Source: Fragum whitleyi (lineage: Eukaryota; Mollusca; Bivalvia; Cardiida; Cardiidae). Taken from it: a stretch of 64,000 nucleotides of DNA. Where the stretch lies: the NCBI GenBank assembly GCA_948146395.1, contig OX411552.1, positions 53,184,399-53,248,398 on the forward strand, read 5' to 3'. Under the pieces are notes generated by a model. It was not told where the DNA came from, ran no database searches, and worked only from the letters and a program-made list of their open reading frames with translations. Shown piece after piece: positions 44,970 to 53,404 of the stretch. Position numbers and translations under genes: made by a program. Every line of letters begins with the position of its first letter. Positions within the stretch are counted from its first letter, which is position 1.

Positions 44970-47006
44970 ATGTGTTCGCTAGAGGCGTCGGGAGGACCGG
45001 AAACGGACGAAATTGAATGTAACGGACGTTTTGAAATTGAAAAAGCACGAGTGATGCTCAAACAAATGAAGGAAAACAAGAAAAAACGAAAGGGTGAACA
45101 AAGTAACGCAAGTTCAGAGAGAAACTACAAACTAAACGAAATATCGGCTATGGAAAAGAAGCTACTTTTCACTCAAAGGGAGGATATAATCGTTAAACAA
45201 TCCGGTGGAGGAATTATATTAACTTTGAGCAGTGGTATGTATGAACTATTCAGAAATGCTGTCGGTAATTATTTTGTTTCCGAAAAATATGATGTAAATC
45301 AAAAACCCATTGTTGACAAGAACGGTTATCTCGTAGAGACTCAAATGAAGATCAGTCAAAATAAATCTAATTTGTTTACAATTAATCTTTATCATACGAA
45401 ATGCATAAGTCTGATAAACGGAAAATTTGAAAAACATTTTCTGAGGGTCGATTTACCGAACATAATTGATAACATGCAACAGTGGCTTATACAGGAGAAT
45501 AGTACAGCTACAGATCTGAATGACTGTGTCAAATTTTTGGCTTTAAAATTCTTAAATGGTACGCCGGATGGTAAGAAGAAAATGGATTCTGAGCTTGATG
45601 GTAAAATTGTACATTGCTCAAAAGTCTCTTTACCAAATGATGAAAATTTTCAATGCAACACATTATCACATCCATTAGAACAACGGTTATCAACAGATTG
45701 CCCTACCCACGAAATATCGGAAACAAATGATGAAATCACACAACGAAACATATCATCACCTCAATTAGAACAACCGGAAACAAAACCAGACTCAGATCAG
45801 AATGCAAAAACGGAAATGCACAACGCGAGTCGAACACAACAAAATCAAATGGTAAACGAAATAAAATCCCTGAATGTTCTACTGCAACGGTTAAAGCATG
45901 AAGCCGATGAATTCTACATGAACACCAGCCTACAGTTTTCTCAAATAAGAGATGAGATTGCCAGTATTAAAAAGCAAATTACATTAAAGGAAAGGGGAAC
46001 TACCGAGCAGCTGGACTGTCTCAAACAATCAAACGATCAATGTATTATTGAAACAAAACAAACAAATGATAAATTGCAACAACAGATTAAAACACTCCAG
46101 GACACAGTGAAATTTATTTCACGAGAACAGATTGATAAAAGATATCCGCAAAGTGCCATTGAAGTTGTTGAAAAGAACGTGAAATCAGCTACTAGTATCA
46201 GTACTCCTGGACCAAGTAACGTGAAAGAAAATGTAGGACCAGGTGATTTTAACGGAAAGCAGTCGGAAAATCTGGAAACACCGCTAACAAATCTGGAAAC
46301 ATCGAAATTTATTTCGAATACGCCAGCTAAAATATCCGCTGACAGGACTCTTATTATTGGAGATTCCATACTTAAGGGAATTAATAAACGCGGTCTCGAT
46401 ACCAGAATAGATGTTAAAACCTTGCCAGGAAGGAAGACAAAGGATATTCAATCAAAGTTAGATGAAATGAATCTAGATTCTTACAAAAATATCATCGTGT
46501 ACATAGGTGGAAATGATGCTGCTGAAGGACGGTTAGAATCTGTTTATAAAGAAATGAAAGCGATTGTTTCAGCAATAAAGTGCAGTGTATTTTTGTGTAC
46601 TGTTTGTCCGAGAAGTGATGTTGACGTCATACCGCTAAATGATACCATAAAGCAAGTTTGTGAAGATACGAAGGCGGGGTTAATTGAGTGCTTTCAGGCA
46701 TTTGTATTCGCTAATGGGAAAACAGTATGCCAGTTATACAGTCGTGATTCAATACATCTCAACAAGAGCGGATCTAGTGCCTTAGTAAACGCTATTAATG
46801 GAGAAATCGTGATCATTAAGAAACGAGTAACTCATCCCAGAAGGAACCAAGATGACACACGTATGCCACGTTACTCCTACACCAACAGAAACAAACCATT
46901 TGCTGGAAAACCTCACACATATCAATTAAGAACTAATAAAAGACGATGCTGGAATTGCGGCCTAACAAACCATATTGAATCTGAGTGTAGATATAGTAAT
47001 TGCTAG
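44970..47006 (+). CDS. LINE ORF1 protein with coiled coil, SGNH esterase domain and zinc knuckle
   Basis: A 678-residue protein expected to bind LINE RNA in the ribonucleoprotein particle. The N-terminal region (about 1-80) is Lys/Glu-rich and charged. Residues about 80-205 form a globular domain I do not recognise. A heptad-rich, probably coiled-coil segment lies at about 290-385. An SGNH/GDSL hydrolase domain follows (about 455-625) with block I IIGDSILKG (GDS 464-466, nucleophile Ser466), the GGND block at 513-516, and the DSIH block (593-596, Asp593 and His596), so the catalytic residues look intact. A CCHC zinc knuckle (Cys660, Cys663, His668, Cys673) is at the extreme C-terminus, five residues before the stop. 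Esterase-type ORF1 proteins are known in CR1/L2-clade LINEs; there the domain is linked to membrane or lipid association, exact role unsettled. The ATG at 44970 gives the longest frame. The stop is TAG and the same frame stays open beyond it into ORF2. Confidence 0.92.
   Translation: MCSLEASGGPETDEIECNGRFEIEKARVMLKQMKENKKKRKGEQSNASSERNYKLNEISAMEKKLLFTQREDIIVKQSGGGIILTLSSGMYELFRNAVGNYFVSEKYDVNQKPIVDKNGYLVETQMKISQNKSNLFTINLYHTKCISLINGKFEKHFLRVDLPNIIDNMQQWLIQENSTATDLNDCVKFLALKFLNGTPDGKKKMDSELDGKIVHCSKVSLPNDENFQCNTLSHPLEQRLSTDCPTHEISETNDEITQRNISSPQLEQPETKPDSDQNAKTEMHNASRTQQNQMVNEIKSLNVLLQRLKHEADEFYMNTSLQFSQIRDEIASIKKQITLKERGTTEQLDCLKQSNDQCIIETKQTNDKLQQQIKTLQDTVKFISREQIDKRYPQSAIEVVEKNVKSATSISTPGPSNVKENVGPGDFNGKQSENLETPLTNLETSKFISNTPAKISADRTLIIGDSILKGINKRGLDTRIDVKTLPGRKTKDIQSKLDEMNLDSYKNIIVYIGGNDAAEGRLESVYKEMKAIVSAIKCSVFLCTVCPRSDVDVIPLNDTIKQVCEDTKAGLIECFQAFVFANGKTVCQLYSRDSIHLNKSGSSALVNAINGEIVIIKKRVTHPRRNQDDTRMPRYSYTNRNKPFAGKPHTYQLRTNKRRCWNCGLTNHIESECRYSNC
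47004..47006 (+). promoter_or_regulatory. In-frame TAG separating ORF1 and ORF2 (candidate recoding site)
   Basis: The context is TGC-TAG-GAC-GGG. Frame arithmetic shows ORF1 (start 44970) and ORF2 (47292) are both in frame 0. All 95 codons from 47007 to 47291 are sense codons and none is ATG. ORF2's first in-frame ATG is at 47607, inside the endonuclease. Either the TAG is read through, or ORF2 starts by non-AUG or reinitiation, or the TAG is a private nonsense mutation of one long ORF. Confidence 0.5.
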
Positions 47007-47291
47007 GACGGGTTAGACATACACTCCTCTGTTAAATGTTATAACAGATATAATATACTGTGTGACTATCCTAATTCGTGTAATCATCATTCATCTGTTA
47101 GTTTAAAATATGTCCCGAATACTTTATCGAACATCACTTCGCCTAAGTTACACGTAAACTGTACAAAAAAGATAAACACTGAAAGCTCGCTTTTTAACCA
47201 TGCAAAAACTGACCGAACCCCCTCTGCAAAATTACATAAATCAGCCCAACAGAATAGTCAAAATACGGATGATGATGAAGAAGTCAGTAGC
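47007..47291 (+). other. ATG-less open linker between ORF1 and ORF2
   Basis: 95 sense codons continuing the ORF1 frame. Codons 11-28 after the stop form a Cys/His cluster (Cys11, Cys19, Cys25, His27, His28), lying close to ORF1's zinc knuckle if the stop is read through. The linker then becomes Ser/Asn/Lys-rich and ends with an acidic run (Asp-Asp-Asp-Glu-Glu) before the endonuclease. A short out-of-frame ORF, ATG at 47200 to TAG at 47296-47298 (32 codons), overlaps its end. Confidence 0.6.
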
Positions 47292-50150
47292 TTGTTAGCA
47301 TTTAATTTCAAAGAAAAGGGATTACACGTAGCCTCCTTGAATGTACAGCATTTACTTCCTAAATTAGATGAAATTCGTATAATTCTAAGCAAAACACATT
47401 CTATTAGTATCCTTGGCTTGTCTGAAACTTTTTTGACTAAAAATGTTACAGATTCTGATTTATACTTACACGGTTACGTTTTTGAAAGAAAAGATCGCCT
47501 GCAAAAGCTCGGTGGCGGTTTACTTATATATATAGCTGCTAACATTAATTATCAGCGAAGAACTGATCTTGAAATAAGTGATATTGAAAGCATTTGGCTA
47601 GAAGTTATGTTTTCAAATAATAAATCAGTCTTACTTAATTTTGCATATAGACCACCAAACAGTAAACAGGCATGGATTGATAGGTATGAAGAGCAATTAA
47701 ATTTCGCTGATGCTGCCAATTTGGATTTCATATTACTAGGCGATTATAACATTAATTATTCTTTAACATCTACTTACAGTAATACAAAATGGGCAAAGAT
47801 GGTTCAGGACTTAGGCCTTTATCAGCACATAAGAACGCCAACTAGGGTAACGAATAATTCTTCTAGCATAATAGATCATATTTATAGTACATGCAAGCAA
47901 TTTATTTCCGAGACTTTCGTGTCGAAAATTGCAATCAGCGATCACTTCCCTATAGCTTTAACGTACCAAAATCATGCTAAATTTCATAATAAGGAAAATT
48001 TCAAAACGATTTCTTATCGTTCTTTTGCGAAGTTAAACATGGACGTTTTCTTGCATGATTTAACTCGTATTAATTTCGATACTATTGAAACAATATCAGA
48101 CCCTGATAAGGCATTAGGGTTTCTTTATAGGTTATTAAATGACATTCTTTCTAAGCATCTACCGGTTAAAGAAAAACGTGTTAAAAGATTTAAACAGCCA
48201 GAATGGTATAATAAATCTATAAAAGATGCAATATTAACTAGAGACGAATTTAAACATCAAGGAAACTGGCAAATGTATAAACTTTGGAGAAATAAAGTAA
48301 CCTCAATTATAAGAAAAAGTAAAAAAGATTACTTTAATGAAGCAATTAAAAAGAAATCCGATCCAAAAAATCTTTGGCAAAATCTTCGTAATATTACTAG
48401 CAATAAAATTGACCATCAATTGCCTTCTAAATTAAAATTTCAATCGAATGAAGTTGAGGGTATTCTAAATGTCGTGAATACATTGAACAATCATTTCGTT
48501 AATATATCGAATATAGTTGATAAGGTTCATGTTGATACAGATTATTTTAAAACTCTGAAAAATCACCTTGATAGAAAACTGTTCGACCGTTATTTTGAGG
48601 TAACATTCATTACACCTATAGAAGTACGAAATATCATCAATAATTTAGACAGTAATAAATCAACTGGGCTCGATGGAATTGGGCCAAAAATCTTGAAAAT
48701 ATGTAAAGATTTTATTTCAAAACCCATTGCATGTATCATCAATAATTGTATTTCTAAAGGTATTTTTCCAAAAGATTTTAAAATGGCTAGTGTTAAAGCC
48801 CTTTTTAAAGGAGGCGAAAAGAACGATCCTAATAACTATCGACCCATTTCAATTTTACCTACTTTATCAAAGGTATTTGAGCGACACATCGCTAATCAGC
48901 TAAAAACCTATCTAAAACAAACAGATATATTGTTTTCACAGCAATCTGGTTTCAGAGAAAATCATTCGTGCCAAACTGCCCTTATTCGATTAGTAGATAC
49001 GTGGTTATCAGAATTAGATCAAGGTAATATGGTGGGATCTGTGTTCCTTGATTTTAGAAAGGCGTTCGACCTTGTTGATCATGATATTCTCTTATATAAA
49101 CTACAGCTACATCATTTCACATATAATACATGTAACTTATTTCGTTCATATCTAAGTGAAAGACGTCAAGTGGTTAAAAATGACACTGTTCAATCTGATA
49201 TGAAACTAATTACATCAGGCGTTCCTCAGGGATCGATACTTGGACCTATTCTGTTTTTGATTTACGTCAATGATCTTTCTTTAACTTTAACGTCAAACTT
49301 GGACATGTATGCTGATGATACAACACTACATAAATGTAGTGCTTCTGTACCGCTGATCAATAAATATTTGCAAGACGATCTTACAAGAATTGAACGATGG
49401 TGCAGACAAAACAACATGATTCTAAATCCCACTAAAACTACATGCATGCTAATAGGGTCTAAACATAAATTAAAAAATAGTTCTGCATTAAACTTAAGTA
49501 TAAGCGGTATGCAAATCGAAAATGTTTCCTCTCAAAAGCTTTTAGGTGTACATATTGATAACACGTTAGGCTGGGAAGTTCATGTTGATCAATTGTGTAG
49601 GAAATTGACATCACAGTTATACTTACTTAAAAGAATATGTAACTTTCTCACAATCGACATGAAACAAATGTTTTATAATTCTTACATTACTCCGTATTTT
49701 GACTATGGGTGTATTCTTTGGAGCAATTGTAAATCCTCATCTATTCAAAGAGTTAATAAGATTCAAAAAAGAGCTGCACGAATTATTCTCTGCCAGCCAA
49801 AACGGTCTAATTCTGAGAAAAATTTCCTTTCTTTGAAATGGTTAACGTTTGAAAACAGACGTAAATATTTCACGATTCTAATGGTTTACAAAACCATTCA
49901 CGGGTTAGCTCCCTCCTATATGTCGAAATTTGTAACACTTAGTCATAACCAATTTTATGAATTACGATCTGAATACTGCAACCAAATATCTCATAAATGT
50001 GCTCCCAAAACAGATTTTTTAAAGAAATCATTCTCATATACAGGTATGGAATTTTGGAATTCTATTCCTCATAACCTACGAATGATTGAAAATGTATCTT
50101 GCTTTAAAAGATATTTGAAAAACTATTTGATGGAAAATAACGGGATTTAA
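47292..50150 (+). CDS. LINE ORF2 polyprotein: AP-like endonuclease and reverse transcriptase
   Basis: 952 codons numbered from a TTG at 47292; the true start is uncertain because the frame is open from 47007 with no ATG. The endonuclease (about 10-230) nicks target DNA and keeps Asn17 (LNVQHL), Glu45 (LSETFL), Asp151/Asn153 (LGDYNINY) and Asp217-His218 (ISDHFP). The reverse transcriptase (about 420-770) has KSTGLDG, NNYRPIS, QSGFRENHSC, motif A with Asp587 (DFRKAFD), motif B (VPQGSILGP), the YADD box at 673-676 and LLGVHID. The C-terminal region contains INKIQKRAAR-type and LKWLTFENRRK motifs, typical of CR1/L2/Rex-like LINEs. No RNase H domain or C-terminal zinc finger is evident. It would carry out target-primed reverse transcription of the element and could mobilise SINEs with matching tails. 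All catalytic residues are intact. Confidence 0.93.
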   Translation: MLAFNFKEKGLHVASLNVQHLLPKLDEIRIILSKTHSISILGLSETFLTKNVTDSDLYLHGYVFERKDRLQKLGGGLLIYIAANINYQRRTDLEISDIESIWLEVMFSNNKSVLLNFAYRPPNSKQAWIDRYEEQLNFADAANLDFILLGDYNINYSLTSTYSNTKWAKMVQDLGLYQHIRTPTRVTNNSSSIIDHIYSTCKQFISETFVSKIAISDHFPIALTYQNHAKFHNKENFKTISYRSFAKLNMDVFLHDLTRINFDTIETISDPDKALGFLYRLLNDILSKHLPVKEKRVKRFKQPEWYNKSIKDAILTRDEFKHQGNWQMYKLWRNKVTSIIRKSKKDYFNEAIKKKSDPKNLWQNLRNITSNKIDHQLPSKLKFQSNEVEGILNVVNTLNNHFVNISNIVDKVHVDTDYFKTLKNHLDRKLFDRYFEVTFITPIEVRNIINNLDSNKSTGLDGIGPKILKICKDFISKPIACIINNCISKGIFPKDFKMASVKALFKGGEKNDPNNYRPISILPTLSKVFERHIANQLKTYLKQTDILFSQQSGFRENHSCQTALIRLVDTWLSELDQGNMVGSVFLDFRKAFDLVDHDILLYKLQLHHFTYNTCNLFRSYLSERRQVVKNDTVQSDMKLITSGVPQGSILGPILFLIYVNDLSLTLTSNLDMYADDTTLHKCSASVPLINKYLQDDLTRIERWCRQNNMILNPTKTTCMLIGSKHKLKNSSALNLSISGMQIENVSSQKLLGVHIDNTLGWEVHVDQLCRKLTSQLYLLKRICNFLTIDMKQMFYNSYITPYFDYGCILWSNCKSSSIQRVNKIQKRAARIILCQPKRSNSEKNFLSLKWLTFENRRKYFTILMVYKTIHGLAPSYMSKFVTLSHNQFYELRSEYCNQISHKCAPKTDFLKKSFSYTGMEFWNSIPHNLRMIENVSCFKRYLKNYLMENNGI

Positions 50151-50252
50151 CCAGAACGGTTCCTTTTATTCATTACTGTGTATGTCTTATAATAATCAAT
50201 AATTGATATCCTTTTCATTTCTGATCGTTGTTATAATCACAATAATTATCAT

Positions 50253-50259
50253 CACCATT

Positions 50260-50291
<32 letters not shown>
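50253..50291 (+). repeat. (ATC)n microsatellite in the LINE 3' UTR
   Basis: About a dozen ATC units, slightly interrupted at the start by ATCACCATT. Confidence 0.85.
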
Positions 50292-50489
50292 TCCCAATCA
50301 TAACACGTTATCGTCATATTCATGTTTACTAGCATAATTTAAATCATTACATATATCATTTCAAATGCATGAATATATATGATGATCAATACCTCCTATT
50401 GTTATAGAAGGCCTCATTGTAAATAAGTTCTTCATTGTATTGTTTGTATGATGACAGCTTAATGAGCTACCTTCTTTAAATAAAGATTT

Positions 50490-50512
50490 TATTATTATTA
50501 TTATTATTATTA
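50490..50512 (+). repeat. (ATT)n 3' tail of the LINE
   Basis: About seven ATT units directly after TAAATAAAGATTTT. CR1/L2-like LINEs end in short tandem repeats used in priming, so this marks the 3' end. Confidence 0.8.
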
Positions 50513-51046
50513 CCCTATGTAAGTTTTAAACTGTTTAAAATACTCATGGCGAAGCTTGGTTGTTATTAGGTATGTCCGAATTCATAGCGCAACCATAGCA
50601 GAGTTCTGCGTATTTTTTTTCGGACACTTCAGCCTTATCCGCGGCTATTCGTCAGAGATCGTAGCCAGTCGTGGATTCAATTCGATTTGTCTACGGTTGT
50701 CCTACGAAGCATCACTGCGGTCAGTCGTGTGGGCTCTTGTCGCTACTGCCGAGAATCGTACTAGTACCTGAGCGAACCGTACAAGCACCATGAGCATTCG
50801 TTGTACTACCGTGGTTAATCGTCATAGACCGTAGCGTTGCCGTCATGAATCGACATTGATTCGTAGCGATACCTTAAAAATACTTTAGTTATGCCGTGGA
50901 TATTTTTACTGGAACCGTAGTGACACCGAATTTTTTCTCCTTTTCGCCTCGATTAATCCCGATCCATCCAGTTTTTCTGACAATGAGAAATCTGGGTAAA
51001 TTGTGGCGAATCGTAGAGAAAATCGTGAATGAGTAAACGGGCCTTT

Positions 51047-51215
51047 AATGAATGTTTTAAAACCTATGACCAGTACGGAAGGTATTGAACTAGTTTATGG
51101 CCAGTGGTTTGAGTCCTACTAATGAAGCGCTGGGCGGGCGATTAAGAACGTTGTTTTTTTTTCTTTTTTTAAGAAACAGGTGCCAAATTCATGATGTTAT
51201 TAAATGTAGACTAGT
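51047..51215 (+). repeat. Family G right-end fragment
   Basis: AATGAAGCGCTGGGCGGGCG, GATTAAGAACG and CAAATTCATGATGTTATTAA match the right end of G elements. The left part is absent. Confidence 0.4.
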
Positions 51216-51492
51216 ACGTGTACAAACTTATTACAACAATCATTACTTTAGAGGACAACCTTGATACGTCATTTTGATCGGCCGACGACGGAACTAAGTT
51301 TTAGACTCCCTCGTTGGACTCACGTAGATATAAGCGTCGACCCGTCCTTGGTTTGAGCCCCATCCTCTCCGGAGTGTTTTTATGAGCCACAACACTTAAT
51401 AACAAGCCCTAATCGACCAAGCTGTAGAATTGGGTAGCAGTTGCATGAGTTGGTTCAAATGACTTCCTCTCTCTCGTGGGCGTGATAATACA
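51216..51492. other. Unassigned DNA
   Basis: No gene or repeat recognised. Confidence 0.4.
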
Positions 51493-51627
51493 AACCCTGC
51501 GTTCACGATGACAAAACTGTGCAAACAGTTTGTCAACTATACTCCGCTTTGCACGCAAATGCACGTGCAAAACGGGATATAATTGGAAAACTGTTTGCAC
51601 CGTTTTGTCATCGTGAACGCCGGTTGG
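51493..51627. mobile_element. Family A palindromic MITE, copy 6
   Basis: Ends ACCCTGCGTTCACGATGAC and GTCATCGTGAACGCCGGTTG, with GTGCAAACAGTTTGTCAACT and CCGCTTTGCACGC in the arms. The minus-strand 63-codon frame over it is an artefact. Confidence 0.85.
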
Positions 51628-52646
51628 GATTGGGTGTTCGAGAGTGACTCTAAAAACTTAAGCTTTCGTCGCTATCGAACTAAAATTATCATAAACTGCT
51701 GAAGTTTTCTTCGTAATCGAACTAAAATTAATTAGTATAAACTAACTAAGATTGTGTCATCAACATTATGGAGCCCTTGTTACCTGGAGGGATTGACGTG
51801 ACACGGGTCTACCATATGCCATGAAGGATTGCTGTGGTAAATCATTAATTGAATAACAAACAATTGCAATTTAGATTGAAGATAATCCCCACAATTCTCA
51901 GACATGTGGTTTTTGCTGCACGATAACCCCTGCTTGTCACGAGATCGGGGAATTGCTCGTTGCACAGACTTTGGCTTCGAGTGTGATAATCTTCATCATG
52001 CATGTAGAGGCACACGCCTGGCCAGTATGTCGCAGAAATACAAGTAGGTGATAGAACTACCATGACACTTAATGAAGTAGCAATTGTTGAATTGGGTCGT
52101 TCGGTAGATATTGGGCCGAACCTGCCATTCGTTAAGGATGATTATTGCATAAAATGTACGTTTTCGGGTCGTTATAGGCAAACGGCAACGAACAAAACCC
52201 GGGCCTTAACGGAAGAAAACGTGGATTAATAAGTAAATTCACGTGCCGTTAACGCCCGTTTTTTTTCTACTTAAGTATCATCGATCTGGGGGCTATACAG
52301 CTTATCGGTTTGATTGATACTTATCTTCTTTCTTCAATATTTGCTGGCCTCGAAAGATAAAAACCAATGCATTTTGTTAATAATACATCAAAGATTCGAT
52401 TTTGACGAGTATACATATTGATAATTTAAATGTGTGAAACATATTCATGGTAAACGTTAATTTAGAGTGTAACTAAAGACGTTGGCCTAATTTCCGCGGT
52501 AAATTTGGTGACGTCAAGAATTTTCTAAGCAATAACGATTGGCGTTTTTGTAGGTTTGTGGCTCCTTTTGAAGCATTTCTATGAATAACTTCGCAATCTC
52601 CGCTCAATGAATTACCTGGTATTTCTTTTTATGCAATAATAGCACC
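51628..52646. other. Unassigned DNA with an imperfect inverted repeat
   Basis: AAAACCCGGGCCTTAACGG...ACGTG and CACGTGCCGTTAACGCCCGT lie at about 52193-52264 and are imperfectly complementary. Minus-strand frames of 60-72 codons at 51780-52181 overlap each other in different phases and show no domain. No gene called. Confidence 0.45.
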
Positions 52647-52776
52647 AATTCACGTTTTTGAGGGCGTTAACATTTGCAGAGACCCTCATTATGCTTTTAC
52701 GCCCTCGTGCTTCGCACGAAGGCGCTACACCGTTATACGGGTCTCTGCAAATGTTAACGCCCCCAAAAACGTGAAT
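52647..52776. mobile_element. 130-bp palindromic element (family M)
   Basis: AATTCACGTTTTTGAGGGCG, TTAACATTTGCAGAGACCC and their complements form outer arms of about 40 bp. Inside is a second palindrome, CCTCGTGCTTCGCACGAAGG. It abuts a partial family A copy downstream. Confidence 0.75.
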
Positions 52777-52810
52777 TAACCCTATACAAAACGTCGCAAA
52801 CTCTTCGCAA

Positions 52811-52887
52811 AAAGCGTGCAAAGCGGGATATAATGGGTATAATTTGCAAACAGCTTGCACGTTTTTGTAATTCTGAATGCATGGCTG
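52811..52887. mobile_element. Family A palindromic MITE, copy 7 (right half only)
   Basis: AGCGTGCAAAGCGGGATATA, GCAAACAGCTTGCACG and TTCTGAATGCATGGCTG follow the right arm of family A. The left arm is missing, its place being taken by the M palindrome region. Confidence 0.6.
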
Positions 52888-53061
52888 ATTTTGAGTATAT
52901 AGAAAATGATGTTACAAGTTCTGAGAGCTGAGAGCCTCAACAATCAAAAGCAGTCCAGTGTCACCTAGACATCATTAAGCATTTCAAGAAATTAAGATGG
53001 CTGCTAATGATGCGGTGACAATCCATGCTTCAGCTTGGTAAAATTAGTTCAAAATCGATAC

Positions 53062-53242
<181 letters not shown>

Positions 53243-53336
53243 AAACGATGGACACGATTTAAGATAAATAACTTTTTAACGCGATTGACCCTTGAGTTCG
53301 ATCAAGGGACGGTCACTCTACGACTTTTCGTATTGT

Positions 53337-53404
53337 CGATGTTGTTCTAAATCTCGTAACTGCAGCTTGATCAAAGCTGTAGTTGCGGGGTTTTGGACTA
53401 GCAA
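53337..53404. repeat. Family J small palindrome, copy 1
   Basis: CGTAACTGCAGCTT / AGCTGTAGTTGCGG pair, with weaker outer pairing. The core is shared with 56446-56519. Confidence 0.5.

Larger units (their letters stand above)
44890..50512 (+). mobile_element. Full-length CR1/L2-like LINE retrotransposon
   Basis: A two-ORF non-LTR retrotransposon with short 5' leader, ORF1 (44970-47006), linker, ORF2 (47292-50150) and a 3' UTR of about 360 bp. The 3' UTR has an (ATC)n tract (about 50253-50291), AATAAA (50479-50484) and a terminal (ATT)n run (50490-50512). The esterase-bearing ORF1, AP-like endonuclease, RT and simple-repeat 3' end place it in the CR1/L2 part of the Jockey superfamily. Apart from the single TAG between the ORFs, no frame damage is visible, so the insertion is probably young. 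The 5' boundary is approximate and no TSD was identified. Confidence 0.85.
44653..51044. mobile_element. Inverted-repeat element (R) interrupted by the LINE
   Basis: Left AAGGTCTGTTTACGCATTCA and right TGAATGAGTAAACGGGCCTT are complementary with few mismatches, continuing to GGCTACGATTT / GAATCGTAG. The left arm (to about 44880) and the right arm (about 50520-51044) both carry CCGTGGT(G/T)ATTCGTAG-like sub-repeats and sit directly outside the LINE, so a TIR element of roughly 0.7-0.8 kb was probably split by the LINE insertion. The exact LINE target site was not resolved. Confidence 0.55.
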
